In this document: piece by piece, positions 25,747 to 34,218 of the stretch | Layout: each line of letters opens with the position of its first letter | Position numbering within the stretch: the first letter of the stretch is position 1 | Assembly (NCBI RefSeq): GCF_016902415.1 | Contig: NZ_JACJLV010000006.1 | Coordinates: 1-64,000, forward strand | From: Mordavella massiliensis | Lineage (GTDB): Bacteria > Bacillota > Clostridia > Lachnospirales > Lachnospiraceae | Direction: 5' to 3' | DNA length: 64,000 bases | Notes under the pieces: model-generated | Told to the model about the DNA's origin: nothing | Database searches by the model: none | What the model saw: the letters and a program-made list of their open reading frames with translations, nothing else | Program-made: the position numbers and the translations under genes

Positions 25747-27513
25747 CTACATCCTCTCCGGCGCTTCAAAGGCCAGTACGTCAATACATGCCTCCAGCAC
25801 CTCTTTGACCAGCTTCAGAAGGCCCAGATAACTCTGCTTCTTCTCTTCCTGCTCTTCTGTCAGGATCTTCGTCTCATGATAGAACCGGTTAAATGCATTA
25901 GCCAGATCATAAATATAAGCGCAGATCTTATGGGGCGCAAGCTCTTCGCTGGCTGCTTCCAGAACCTCGTTATATTTCACGGTCTCCAGCATCAGCGCCT
26001 TCTCACAGTCACTGTCTGCCGGCAGGATCGTAAGGCTGTCAAGCGCATTTCCCTCTTCCCGATACTTGTTCAGGATCGACTTGATCCGTACGATCGTATA
26101 CAGAATGTAGGGGCCTGTATTTCCCTCAAAGGAGGTAAACCGGTCCACATCAAAAATATAGTCTTTCGCCGCCTGGTTGGAAAGATCGCCGTATTTGATG
26201 GCAGCCAGTCCTACCGTCTCGGCAGTCTTTCTGGCGTCCTCTTCCTCCACTGTGCGGTTGTCCATGATTTTTTTCATCATCTCGCCGTTGATCTCTGCGA
26301 TCAGGTTTTCCAGGCGCATCACGCCGCCTTCCCTGGTCTTAAAGGGCTTTCCGTCTTTTCCGTTCATGGTGCCAAATCCCAGGAAGACAAGCTCCGTCTC
26401 CTTCGGCACGATGCCGGTCTTCTTCGCTGCGCGGAACACCTGCAGGAAATGCAGATCCTGCCGCTTATCTGCCAGATAGATTACCTGATCCGGGTGATAG
26501 TCTTCTTCTCTTTGCACCAGTGTGGCCAGATCCGTGGTGCCGTAAAGGGACGCGCCGTCGGACTTCTGGATCATGCAGGGCGGAACCTCCTTGGTGTCGG
26601 ATTCTTCCTGCACATCGATCACCAGAGCGCCCTGGTCTTCGTGAGCGTAGCCTTCGGCTTTCAGCCGTTCGATCATATCCGGGATATAAGCCTGGGCGTC
26701 TGATTCTCCTTTCCACAGATCAAATTCCACGTGAAGTTTTTCATAATTCTTTTTCAGATCTGAGACAGAAACCGCCATGATATGGTTCCAGACCGCCCGG
26801 TATCCCCGGTGCCCGTTCTGCAGAAGATAGGTGGCATGCAGGGCCTCCTCCCGGTACGCCTCGTCTTCTTTGGCCTTCTGGCTGGCAGTGGGGTAGATCT
26901 CTTCCAGTTCTCCGATGGTAAATGGCGCTTCTTCCGGATATTCTCCCTGGAAATCCTCCTGGAAATACGGAAGCTGCGGCTGACGTTTCTTCAGCTCTGT
27001 AATGATCAGTCCCATCTGATAGCCCCAGTCTCCCAGGTGGATATCCCCCAGAACCTTATGGCCCATTTTTCTTGCGATCCTTTTGATACTCTCCCCGATA
27101 ATGGCAGAGCGGAGATGCCCTACATGGAGCGGCTTTGCCACATTGGGTCCGCCGTAATCCACCAGGATCATCTTCGGATTTTCCACCGGATCAAGCCCCA
27201 GAGCGGGATCCTCTCCCATCTTATTTAAATAGTCTGCAATATATTCTTTGTTCAGTTTCAGATTGATAAAGCCCGGCTTTACCACAGACACCTCTTCAAA
27301 ACAGGGACGGTCTTTGATCCGGCCGGCCACGTCTTCTGCAATCATAAAGGGCGCCTTTTTGTAGGTCTTTGCTCCCGCCATCGCGCCATTGCACTGGTAT
27401 TCACAAAGATCCGGACGGTTGGACAATGTAACCTTTCCATAAGAAGGATCATACCCTGCCCCGGCAAATCCGTCCGCCAGTTCCTTACTGATCATATCTA
27501 TTATCTTCTTCAT
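25747..27513 (-). CDS. argS: Arginyl-tRNA synthetase
   Basis: Class I synthetase of 588 residues. The HIGH motif reads HVGHLRSA within VDYGGPNVAKPLHVGHLRSA. The KMSKS loop is degenerate (KPFKTREGG), which is normal for ArgRS. A C-terminal anticodon-binding helical domain (ALMLETVKYNEVLEAASEEL, then APHKICAYIYDLANAFNRFY) is present, as is the N-terminal additional domain. It heads the argS-alaX transcript. Confidence 0.97.
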   Translation of the reverse strand: MKKIIDMISKELADGFAGAGYDPSYGKVTLSNRPDLCEYQCNGAMAGAKTYKKAPFMIAEDVAGRIKDRPCFEEVSVVKPGFINLKLNKEYIADYLNKMGEDPALGLDPVENPKMILVDYGGPNVAKPLHVGHLRSAIIGESIKRIARKMGHKVLGDIHLGDWGYQMGLIITELKKRQPQLPYFQEDFQGEYPEEAPFTIGELEEIYPTASQKAKEDEAYREEALHATYLLQNGHRGYRAVWNHIMAVSVSDLKKNYEKLHVEFDLWKGESDAQAYIPDMIERLKAEGYAHEDQGALVIDVQEESDTKEVPPCMIQKSDGASLYGTTDLATLVQREEDYHPDQVIYLADKRQDLHFLQVFRAAKKTGIVPKETELVFLGFGTMNGKDGKPFKTREGGVMRLENLIAEINGEMMKKIMDNRTVEEEDARKTAETVGLAAIKYGDLSNQAAKDYIFDVDRFTSFEGNTGPYILYTIVRIKSILNKYREEGNALDSLTILPADSDCEKALMLETVKYNEVLEAASEELAPHKICAYIYDLANAFNRFYHETKILTEEQEEKKQSYLGLLKLVKEVLEACIDVLAFEAPERM

Positions 27514-27551
27514 CTGATACCTTCCTTCCCAAACTTACACTTACTTTACAT

Positions 27552-27580
27552 ATTCTATCACAAGCCCCAGCCTGCAACAA
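27552..27580 (-). promoter_or_regulatory. argS promoter
   Basis: Minus-strand TTGTTG (27580-27575), 17-base spacer, TAGAAT (27557-27552), about 40 bases upstream of the argS ATG. Confidence 0.65.
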
Positions 27581-27613
27581 CCTAAACTTTACAGGCAAAA
27601 TGCAGAACTTTGC

Positions 27614-27659
27614 TTGCAAAATCCCTGTGAATATGATAGTATTTTAGTAACAATTACTA
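27614..27659 (+). promoter_or_regulatory. Promoter and inverted-repeat operator of the flavin reductase-rubredoxin gene
   Basis: TTGCAA (27614-27619), 17-base spacer, TAGTAT (27637-27642), followed by the perfect inverted repeat TAGTAA-CAA-TTACTA (27645-27659). The operator covers the start region, so repression by a redox or MarR/PerR-type regulator is plausible. The regulator is not identified. Confidence 0.45.
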
Positions 27660-27690
27660 TTATTATCTTATCAGAACCAGGAGGTGCAGT

Positions 27691-28332
27691 ATGAATAAAA
27701 AAGTATTCCGCAATCTGTCCTACGGCGTCTATGTGGTGTCTACGCTGGACGGGACCAGACCTACCGGCTGTACGGCCAACAGCGTCATGCAGATCACATC
27801 CGAGCCGGCTTCCATTGCCATCAGCATCAACCATGACAACTACACCAATGGCTGTATCGCCAGAACCGGAACATTCGCAGTATCCATTCTGTCCGAAGAT
27901 TCCGACCCGGGCCTGATCGGCACCTTTGGATTCCAGTCCGGAAAAGACGTGGACAAATTCGACGGCACGGCCCACACCATCCGGGACGGCATGCCTGTCC
28001 TAGACGACTGCTGCGGCTATATCGTCTGCCGCGTCATCGACAAAATGGAAACATCCACTCACACCGTATTTTTAGGCGAAGTCACAGACGGCGACGTATT
28101 AGAGACCGCTCCCGCCATGACCTACGCCTACTATCACAACGTGATCAAAGGCAAGAGCCCCAAAAACGCGCCCACCTATCTTCCGGAAGAAGAAGCGGCC
28201 GAGCCTTCGGCCCGCTGGGTGTGCAGCGTCTGCGGATACGTGTATGACGGCGAGGTTCCCTTCGAAGAACTGCCGGAGGACTATACCTGCCCGGTATGCC
28301 GGCAGCCAAAATCCAAATTCGTCCGGAAATAA
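27691..28332 (+). CDS. Flavin reductase-rubredoxin fusion (high molecular weight rubredoxin, Hrb-like)
   Basis: Protein of 213 residues. Residues 1-150 form a flavin reductase-like FMN-binding split-barrel ([20 protein letters not shown]). Residues 165-213 form a rubredoxin with both Cys pairs, [12 protein letters not shown] and [13 protein letters not shown]. This layout is that of Moorella Hrb, which passes electrons from NAD(P)H to the flavodiiron protein FprA for oxygen or NO removal. No fprA is adjacent. The ATG follows AGGAGG. The TAA stop overlaps palindromic element C. Confidence 0.92.
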   Translation: MNKKVFRNLSYGVYVVSTLDGTRPTGCTANSVMQITSEPASIAISINHDNYTNGCIARTGTFAVSILSEDSDPGLIGTFGFQSGKDVDKFDGTAHTIRDGMPVLDDCCGYIVCRVIDKMETSTHTVFLGEVTDGDVLETAPAMTYAYYHNVIKGKSPKNAPTYLPEEEAAEPSARWVCSVCGYVYDGEVPFEELPEDYTCPVCRQPKSKFVRK

Positions 28333-28407
28333 ATGTGAACAAAATGTGAAGGGGGACGTAGACCTTTTGCAAAGGTCTACGTCCCCCTTCACATTTTGTT
28401 CACATTT
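28331..28407. repeat. Palindromic element C, 37-base perfect arms
   Basis: Perfect inverted repeat, arms 28331-28367 and 28371-28407 with a TGC loop. It contains, from outside in, AAATGTGAACAAAATGTGAA, GGGGGACG and GTAGACCTTT. The stop codon of the flavin reductase gene (28330-28332) overlaps its first bases, and the -35 of the gntR promoter begins four bases after it. There is no U-tract directly after the stem. Confidence 0.88.
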
Positions 28408-28410
28408 CTC

Positions 28411-28458
28411 TTGACAATCCGCGGCCAATGCATTATTGTACTAATTAGATAATACAAT
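28411..28458 (+). promoter_or_regulatory. gntR-ABC operon promoter with overlapping operator
   Basis: TTGACA (28411-28416), 17-base spacer, TATTGT (28434-28439). The inverted repeat ATTGTA-N12-TACAAT (28435-28440 and 28453-28458) overlaps the -10 and start site, as expected for autorepression by the YtrA-type regulator encoded next. Confidence 0.8.
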
Positions 28459-28477
28459 TAGAAGCGAGGTGAAGTCT

Positions 28478-28846
28478 ATGCCATGGGAACTGGACAATGA
28501 CCGGCCGATCTATCTGCAGCTGATGGAACGGATCCAGCAGGATATCGTTTCCGGCGTTTACCATGCAGGGGATAAGCTCCCGTCTGTGCGGGACCTGGCC
28601 ATTGATGCCGCCGTCAATCCCAATACGATGCAAAAAGCATTGTCCGAACTGGAGCGGAGCGGACTTTTGCACTCCCGGCGGACCAGCGGGCGATTTATTA
28701 CGGAGGATGAAACGATGTTACAGGAATTAAGAGACCGGCTTGCCGACCGGCACATTCACGACTTTATGGAAAAAATGAAACAGCTAGGCTTCCGCGAGGA
28801 TGAGACTCTCAAGAAAATCCAGGACGCCATAAAGGAGGAACAGTAA
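28478..28846 (+). CDS. GntR family (YtrA type) transcriptional regulator
   Basis: Regulator of 122 residues. The winged helix-turn-helix is PIYLQLMERIQQDIVSG, AGDKLPSVRDLAIDAAVNP and NTMQKALSELERSGLL; the short C-terminal dimerisation tail is that of the YtrA subfamily. The ATG at 28478 follows GAGGTGA; the GTG at 28469 is part of that ribosome site. It is one base upstream of its ABC transporter genes and probably represses the operon until a cell-envelope or peptide signal arrives (family knowledge). Confidence 0.92.
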   Translation: MPWELDNDRPIYLQLMERIQQDIVSGVYHAGDKLPSVRDLAIDAAVNPNTMQKALSELERSGLLHSRRTSGRFITEDETMLQELRDRLADRHIHDFMEKMKQLGFREDETLKKIQDAIKEEQ

Positions 28847-28847
28847 T

Positions 28848-29561
28848 ATGAGCGGGGAAATGAATCCGATTCTGGAATGCCGGAATCTTTCTAAAAAATA
28901 CAATCATCAGACGTATGCCCTGAACGACCTCTCCCTCTCTCTGGGAAGGGGACAGATCGTCGGACTTCTTGGTCCGAACGGAAGCGGAAAAACTACCCTG
29001 ATCAAGCTGATCAACGGGCTTTTGATCCCTTCCGGCGGTTCTGTGCTGATCGACGGCATGGCGCCGGGCGTGGATACGAAGAAACTGATCTCCTATCTGC
29101 CGGAGCGCAGCTACCTGGACGATTCCATGAAAGTAAAGGATATCATCCATTATTTTACGGATTTTTATGAAAATTTCCACGCAGATAAAGCGTATGAAAT
29201 GCTGGCAGACCTGGAGATTTCTCCGGAAGCAAGGATGCGCACGCTGTCCAAGGGAACCAAGGAAAAGGTACAGCTCATCCTGGTCATGAGCCGGGAGGCA
29301 AAACTCTATATCCTGGACGAACCCATCGGAGGCGTGGATCCGGCAGCCAGAGATTATATCCTTCATACGATTCTGAGCAACTACAGCGAAGACGCGACCA
29401 TTCTTTTGTCCACGCATCTGATCCATGATATCGAAAATGTCCTGGACCACGTGCTTTTTCTGCAGAACGGACGTCTGGTCCTGAACGCTTCTGTAGACGA
29501 CATTCGGATGGAACAGCAAAAATCCGTTGACATTTTATTCCGGGAGGTGTTCCGATGCTAG
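28848..29561 (+). CDS. ABC transporter ATP-binding protein
   Basis: ATPase of 237 residues: Walker A GPNGSGKTT, Walker B LYILDEPIGGVD and a variant signature LSKGTKEKV in place of LSGGQ, common in this exporter-type group. It ends inside the next gene (7-base overlap), so ATPase and permease are coupled. It would power the membrane partner encoded next. Substrate is unknown; related YtrBC-type systems respond to cell wall antibiotics. Confidence 0.93.
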   Translation: MSGEMNPILECRNLSKKYNHQTYALNDLSLSLGRGQIVGLLGPNGSGKTTLIKLINGLLIPSGGSVLIDGMAPGVDTKKLISYLPERSYLDDSMKVKDIIHYFTDFYENFHADKAYEMLADLEISPEARMRTLSKGTKEKVQLILVMSREAKLYILDEPIGGVDPAARDYILHTILSNYSEDATILLSTHLIHDIENVLDHVLFLQNGRLVLNASVDDIRMEQQKSVDILFREVFRC

Positions 29562-30409
29562 GAAAACTGATTAAATACGACTTAAAATCCATGAACCGGT
29601 TTCTCATCATCCTGCATGCATTTCTGCTGTTGATCGCGGTGCTTTTGCGCGTCTTTGTCACCAGCAGGATCCAGCTTCAGACCGATGAAGGAAGCCTCCT
29701 TTTTGCATTTGCCATCCTGGCCTACGTTCTGGCCATCACAGGCATTGCCTTTGGAACCGCCATTGTCATTGCCGTACGGTTTTACAAAAATCTGTTTTCC
29801 GATGAAGGATATCTGACCTGGACCCTTCCGGTCACTCCCGGGACCCATCTGCTGGCCAAAACCATTTCCGGCAGCATCTGGTCATTCATCGATAACGTCC
29901 TGGTCTTTGCAGCTCTCTACATCGGGATCGCAACACCGGATTTTCTCCGGCTGTTTGAATCCCAGAAAGAAGACCTGATGACCGAACTGGGATTCGTCGG
30001 AAAATATGCGGACATCACAGCCGGACAGCTGCTGGCCATTTTTCTTTTGATGGGGCTTCTCAGCTGCATCTGCAACGTGGTCATTTACTACGCTTCCATC
30101 GTGCTTGGCCAGTTGTTCCCGTCCCACCGGGTCGTAGGCGCTGTTGCCTGCTACTTTGCCATCACAACACTGGGCTCTGTCGCGTCCTTCCTGTTTACAG
30201 GCATCGCCCAGCTGTCTTCCGGAAACCTGAATTTCCGCTTCATCGTAAACTTCGGAGCAGAAGGAGCCGCCGGCACAGGAATGTCACTCACCTTCGTTGA
30301 ATACATCTCGCAGGTTCTTGTCATCAGCCTGGGCGCTTCTCTACTTTTTAGCGCAGTGCTCTATATCATAAGTTATCAACTGATGAAGAAAAAAATAGAT
30401 CTAAATTAA
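29555..30409 (+). CDS. ABC transporter permease (six-helix, ABC-2 type)
   Basis: Integral membrane protein of 284 residues with about six hydrophobic segments and the opening MLGKLIKYDLKSMNRFLIIL typical of ABC-2-like permeases linked to GntR-ABC operons. Its stop codon (30407-30409) is inside palindromic element D. Confidence 0.87.
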   Translation: MLGKLIKYDLKSMNRFLIILHAFLLLIAVLLRVFVTSRIQLQTDEGSLLFAFAILAYVLAITGIAFGTAIVIAVRFYKNLFSDEGYLTWTLPVTPGTHLLAKTISGSIWSFIDNVLVFAALYIGIATPDFLRLFESQKEDLMTELGFVGKYADITAGQLLAIFLLMGLLSCICNVVIYYASIVLGQLFPSHRVVGAVACYFAITTLGSVASFLFTGIAQLSSGNLNFRFIVNFGAEGAAGTGMSLTFVEYISQVLVISLGASLLFSAVLYIISYQLMKKKIDLN

Positions 30410-30471
30410 CAAAAAAGTGACCGGGGACGGGGGATTTCTGGAAATCCCCCGTCCCCGGTCACTTTTTTGTT
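30408..30471. terminator. Palindromic element D, bidirectional terminator overlapping two stop codons
   Basis: Perfect 31-base arms (30408-30438 and 30441-30471) around a two-base centre. The core is the GGGGACGGGGGATTT type of element B. Here the outer arms are A6/T6 tracts, so it forms a U-tailed hairpin on both strands. The left end contains the stop of the ABC permease and the right end touches the stop of azlD on the other strand, so it serves both convergent genes. Confidence 0.88.
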
Positions 30472-30800
30472 TACAGACACTGGATCAATACCATATAAAG
30501 TACGGTTCCCGCGCCAATGCTAAGCAGGTTGTTCCGTTTCCAGACATGCAGGAGGGCCGTCACCGCCACTGCCGCCGCTTCCGGCAGCCCGTAGGGCGCG
30601 GACCATACGGTTGTGGACCTTAAGCAGTACACCACCAGCATGCCGATGACTGCCGGCGTCAGCACCCGCCCCAGATACTTCACCACATCCGGGATCTCTT
30701 TCCCTTTTGGGAATACCAGAAAGGGAAAGACTCTGGTGCCAAAGGTTGTAACTGCCACAGCCAGGATGATCAGAAATGATGTGAATGCGCTTACCGGCAT
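30471..30800 (-). CDS. azlD: AzlD, branched-chain amino acid export subunit
   Basis: Membrane protein of 109 residues with about four helices. TFGTRVFPFLVFPKGKEIP and LTPAVIGMLVVYCL are AzlD features. It overlaps the end of azlC by 10 bases. AzlC and AzlD together export branched-chain amino acids or analogues such as 4-azaleucine. Confidence 0.93.
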   Translation of the reverse strand: MPVSAFTSFLIILAVAVTTFGTRVFPFLVFPKGKEIPDVVKYLGRVLTPAVIGMLVVYCLRSTTVWSAPYGLPEAAAVAVTALLHVWKRNNLLSIGAGTVLYMVLIQCL

Positions 30801-31510
30801 GGCTCCTCCTCACCCCCTTCCAGTCTTTTCCTTCCCACGAACAGTAACAGTGTGATCAGCAGCATGGCCGGCAGTACAAAGCCGTCCGCCCCGAAGATCT
30901 GCAGGCAGAAGCATGCCGCCAGCACACCGATCACCTCCGGCGCCCGGTTTTTCTTTTCCATCCACTGTTCCACAAAGATCACTACAAACAGCGCCGTCAT
31001 GGCAAAATCTATGCCTTCGGAGTCAAAGGGCAGAAAATTTCCCGCGATCCCGCCGATCATGGATCCGATCACCCAGTAGGACTGATCAAGGAGTGACACG
31101 GCCAGAAGAAACTGATCTTCTTCCACATCTTCCGGAACCTTTGTGGTGCATAAAAGGGAATAGGTCTCGTCGGTCAGCCCAAAGATCATATACCATCTCT
31201 TCTTCCCCATGCCGTGAAATTTTTCCAGCAGGGAGATTCCGTAAAAAATGTGCCGGATGTTGACCATCAGCGTCAGAAAGATGACCTGGAGAAAGGAGAC
31301 GCCCGGAGCGAAGAAATTCACGGCCAGATACTGCCCGGATCCTGCGTAGACCAGGAGGCTCATCAGCCCGGCCCACAAAAAGGAATATCCTTTTTCCGAA
31401 AACATGACACCAAAAGCGATCCCGATAAACAGGTAACCTGTTAATACCGGGATCGTGTATGGAAATGCTCTTTGAAATGCTTTTCTGTATCCTTTTCTGT
31501 ATCCTTTCAT
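30791..31510 (-). CDS. azlC: AzlC, branched-chain amino acid exporter
   Basis: Membrane protein of 239 residues. PYTIPVLTGYLFIGIAFGVMF, YAGSGQYLAVNFFAPG and NIRHIFYGISL are typical of AzlC. The N-terminus carries an imperfect duplication (KGYRKGYRK). The ATG at 31510 follows GGAGG. It pairs with azlD downstream. Confidence 0.94.
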   Translation of the reverse strand: MKGYRKGYRKAFQRAFPYTIPVLTGYLFIGIAFGVMFSEKGYSFLWAGLMSLLVYAGSGQYLAVNFFAPGVSFLQVIFLTLMVNIRHIFYGISLLEKFHGMGKKRWYMIFGLTDETYSLLCTTKVPEDVEEDQFLLAVSLLDQSYWVIGSMIGGIAGNFLPFDSEGIDFAMTALFVVIFVEQWMEKKNRAPEVIGVLAACFCLQIFGADGFVLPAMLLITLLLFVGRKRLEGGEEEPCR

Positions 31511-31549
31511 TTTTCCTCCAAAAAGGAGGCCGCCTGCCTTTCTTCTGTC

Positions 31550-32188
31550 TTAGCTGCCTGTCGAATCCTCGTAGGCCTCTTTAAGATCCAGCAGGGCTTC
31601 CTGTAAAAGGGCGTCTGAGCGGACCGCCTCCTGATAGGAATCCTTCGTCTCCTGGAAAAGTTCCTGCACATCCTCATGCGCGGCCACTGTTTCCACAAAA
31701 TCCTGTATCTCCTGATCCGCCGCATCCGTCTCTACCTGATATCTGCCTTCGCCGTCTCCGGTCACATAGACCGTCCCAAGCCCCGGCACCCGGGTATACA
31801 CATCCCGGATCCTCATATCATACCGGACAAACGCCACGTATGTATCCTGGTACTTTCCAAGCTTTGTATAAACCTTCAGGTTCTCATACCCTTCCACAAA
31901 GCTTGTCTCATCCCCCAGTTTCCGGTAATACCGCTCCACTGCGGAAGCGATCCCCGAATGTTCCTGAAGTGTTAACGGGTTTGCGGACATGTCCCTGCTG
32001 CCTTCATTTTCCTGCTGAGCCGCTGTTCCCGTCATCTTTTGTTCTTCCATCGTTCTCTTCTGTGCTTTCTGGCTTTTGTCATCGGTAAGGATCCATCCGG
32101 CCGCCCCCACGATAAGGACCAGAATGATCAGAACAGCCGTTGTCCTGATCCTGCCCCGCTGGAGAAGGCCCTTTTGCCTTCCTTCCAT
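31550..32188 (-). CDS. Predicted membrane-anchored extracytoplasmic protein, function unknown
   Basis: Protein of 212 residues: basic N-terminus, one membrane segment (TTAVLIILVLIVGAAGWIL), a charged Gln/Glu-rich linker, then a compact alpha/beta domain (about residues 75-165) with VERYYRKLGDETSFVEGYEN and YDMRIRDVYTRVPGLGTVYV, ending in an acidic helix. It resembles the small NTF2-like or dimerisation domains found outside the membrane in Lachnospiraceae, but I do not recognise a named family. The ATG at 32188 follows GGAGG. Confidence 0.75.
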   Translation of the reverse strand: MEGRQKGLLQRGRIRTTAVLIILVLIVGAAGWILTDDKSQKAQKRTMEEQKMTGTAAQQENEGSRDMSANPLTLQEHSGIASAVERYYRKLGDETSFVEGYENLKVYTKLGKYQDTYVAFVRYDMRIRDVYTRVPGLGTVYVTGDGEGRYQVETDAADQEIQDFVETVAAHEDVQELFQETKDSYQEAVRSDALLQEALLDLKEAYEDSTGS

Positions 32189-32234
32189 AAGACTACCTCC
32201 ATATGGCACATACTAAAATTGGATAAAAAAAGTA

Positions 32235-32306
32235 CACACCCGGGCGGATTCGAACCGCCGCTCCCGCCTCCGGAGGGCGGTGCTCTATCCCCTGAGCTAC
32301 GGGTGC
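32235..32306 (-). tRNA. tRNA-Arg(CCG)
   Basis: The minus strand folds into a full cloverleaf of 72 bases: acceptor GCACCCG/CGGGTGT (first pair G-U), D arm GCTC...GAGC, anticodon stem CCGCC/GGCGG with loop CTCCGGA (anticodon CCG), T arm GGCGG-TTCGAAT-CCGCC. CCA is not encoded. A run of T follows and acts as terminator. Confidence 0.95.
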
Positions 32307-32378
32307 ATATCTCCGGTCTTCTAAAATGACCATGGATATATTAACACATATTTTTCATAAAGTAAAGAATAAAGTAAA

Positions 32379-32409
32379 GGAAATGCATCTCCGGCGAAAA
32401 TGCATTTCC
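32379..32409. terminator. Probable terminator of the DUF5688 gene
   Basis: Ten-base stem GGAAATGCAT/ATGCATTTCC. The plus strand is followed by seven T and the minus strand by TTTACTTTATT, so it may act in both directions. Confidence 0.7.
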
Positions 32410-32419
32410 TTTTTTTCTC

Positions 32420-33370
32420 TTAGGAACAGGGGAAATATGTCAGTTCTTTCCGGTTCCTGTCATAATAGTAGGCGTGATCCGAGAGCACCTCCTCTTCCCG
32501 CACCTGGCTTTCATTGATCTCCTTCACCATAGAAGAAAGCTCCTCATAGGAAAATCCGTGGCGGTCTGGCGTAAGGATCACCTCATGGATGCTGCTGGGG
32601 AGCACATAATAATTGCAGGCCAGTTCTGCCGCAATCTTCTCCAGACATCCCTCGTACAGCACCGCCGCGGCCCCGTGGCTCCTTAACCGGTTGGTCAACA
32701 CATACATCACGTCTGAGGCCACTTCCTCCGGCTCCTCTTCCGGCTCTTCTTCCGGCTCTCCTTCTGACTTCGGATCTCCCGCCTTTTCCAGAAAGGCCTC
32801 CGACAGTTCCATGATCACCGTCTTCATGGCAGAAAATTCCTCCGGCAGGATCCTTCTGGTGTTCCTGCAGGCCCTCTGATAAAGTTCCTCTTCGGTCACC
32901 TGCCACAGTTCCTGGTGCTCTTTGCAGACCATCATGGCTGCAGTGCCGGATTCCGCCGCCTCCACCATCACATAATAGACGATCGCCAGATCCAGGAAGG
33001 GGCGGAACGGCGCTTTCTCAAGCAGTTCCTGATTGGCTTTTCGATTCACCAGCCGGTAAACGATGCGATCCTTTACATAGCCGTAATCTTTCAGCTTCTT
33101 CGCCTCCCAGGAATGGCGGAACCGGACACGCGCATACAGCTCCAGCACTTCTCCTGCCACACATTCTTCCGAAAGCCCCATGCAGAATCTCTGGTAGTAT
33201 TCCTCCAGAAAAATCGTAGGCGCGATGTTGATCCCTTTCTCTGTAAGCGTCAGTCCCTTGCGCCTGGTCCCGTTATTCTTCACAGCGGTATGGACCGTCA
33301 CACGGACAGATGCTTCGGTCTTTTCCTCTACTCTTTCTCTTACGCGTAACACAAACTGATCATAGGTCAT
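32420..33370 (-). CDS. DUF5688 family protein
   Basis: Protein of 316 residues, recognised as DUF5688, a family frequent in Lachnospiraceae. The pattern MTYDQFVLRVRERVEE, then ...KNNGTRRKGLTL and IAPTIFLEEYYQRF, is its N-terminal signature. About residues 205-222 hold a Glu/Pro repeat (EGEPEEEPEEEPEE) that splits the domain. No signal peptide, membrane segment or catalytic motif is visible. The ATG at 33370 is taken because AAAGGAG lies four bases upstream. Confidence 0.8.
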   Translation of the reverse strand: MTYDQFVLRVRERVEEKTEASVRVTVHTAVKNNGTRRKGLTLTEKGINIAPTIFLEEYYQRFCMGLSEECVAGEVLELYARVRFRHSWEAKKLKDYGYVKDRIVYRLVNRKANQELLEKAPFRPFLDLAIVYYVMVEAAESGTAAMMVCKEHQELWQVTEEELYQRACRNTRRILPEEFSAMKTVIMELSEAFLEKAGDPKSEGEPEEEPEEEPEEVASDVMYVLTNRLRSHGAAAVLYEGCLEKIAAELACNYYVLPSSIHEVILTPDRHGFSYEELSSMVKEINESQVREEEVLSDHAYYYDRNRKELTYFPCS

Positions 33371-33490
33371 AATACTCCTTTCTTTGCTGCAGTTCTTGCC
33401 TCTTGTGGAATTCCCGGCAGATAAGCCGGACAGAAATATCTGACAGGCCGGCGGATGCGCCGGCGCATTTGGAATAGATAGGATCATTAT

Positions 33491-33522
33491 AAAAAAGCCC
33501 TGCAAAAAATGCAAGGCTTTTT
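33491..33522 (-). terminator. Terminator of efp
   Basis: Hairpin with arms 33492-33504 and 33510-33522 (AAAAAGCC.TGCA, one mismatch) ending in six T on the minus strand, 50 bases past the efp stop. Confidence 0.85.
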
Positions 33523-33571
33523 CTCTCATGTCTGATAGAAATTTGCAAAACGCCAGATGGCGCCGCGTCTC

Positions 33572-34135
33572 TTATACTCTGGACAGGTATTCTCCTGTAC
33601 GGGTGTCGATCTTGATCATCTCGCCCTGGTCTACAAACAGCGGAACAGAAACCTGCGCTCCGGTCTCCACGATAGCCGGCTTTGTAGCGCCCTGTGCGGT
33701 GTTGCCCTTGAATCCGGGCTCTGTCTCTGTTACCTGCAGCTCTACGGTAAGCGGCGGCTCGATCGCAAACGGCTTCTCCTGATATAAGCTTACCGTTACC
33801 TCTTCATTTTCCTTTACGAATTTTAAGGAATCTCCCACATCCTCTGCGCTGACAGCGATCTGGTCAAAGGTCTCGTTATCCATAAAATAGAAAAGGTCTC
33901 CGTCATTGTAGAGATACTGCATTTTCTTTCTCTCAATAAACGCTTCCTGGAAGGACTCTGTCGGACGGAAGGTAGTCTCAACCACACCGCCGTTGATGAT
34001 GTCTTTTAACTTCACGCGCACAAATGCTGCTCCCTTTCCAGGTTTTACATGCATAAATTCCATGACCTGACATACTTTTCCGTCAATTTCAAGGGTCATG
34101 CCATTTCTAAATTCACCTGCTGACTTTGTTGCCAT
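33572..34135 (-). CDS. efp: Elongation factor P
   Basis: Translation factor of 187 residues that rescues ribosomes stalled on polyproline. Three OB-like domains; the modified tip loop reads [19 protein letters not shown] with Lys in KPGKGAA. The C-terminal signature is [17 protein letters not shown]-like ([17 protein letters not shown]). The ATG at 34135 follows AAGGAGG. It lies 83 bases after yqeG on the same strand and has its own terminator. Confidence 0.97.
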   Translation of the reverse strand: MATKSAGEFRNGMTLEIDGKVCQVMEFMHVKPGKGAAFVRVKLKDIINGGVVETTFRPTESFQEAFIERKKMQYLYNDGDLFYFMDNETFDQIAVSAEDVGDSLKFVKENEEVTVSLYQEKPFAIEPPLTVELQVTETEPGFKGNTAQGATKPAIVETGAQVSVPLFVDQGEMIKIDTRTGEYLSRV

Positions 34136-34218
34136 TCTATAATCCTCCTTAATGGTGCCGTCCCGGCACTTCTACGTTTTGTTCGCTTTTATCATTTTAT
34201 ACTAAAATACGCCTGTTT

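Noticed and set aside
30417-30623. Small open frame beginning within element D on the plus strand
   Set aside because: It translates the palindrome and the antisense of azlD, with no ribosome site.
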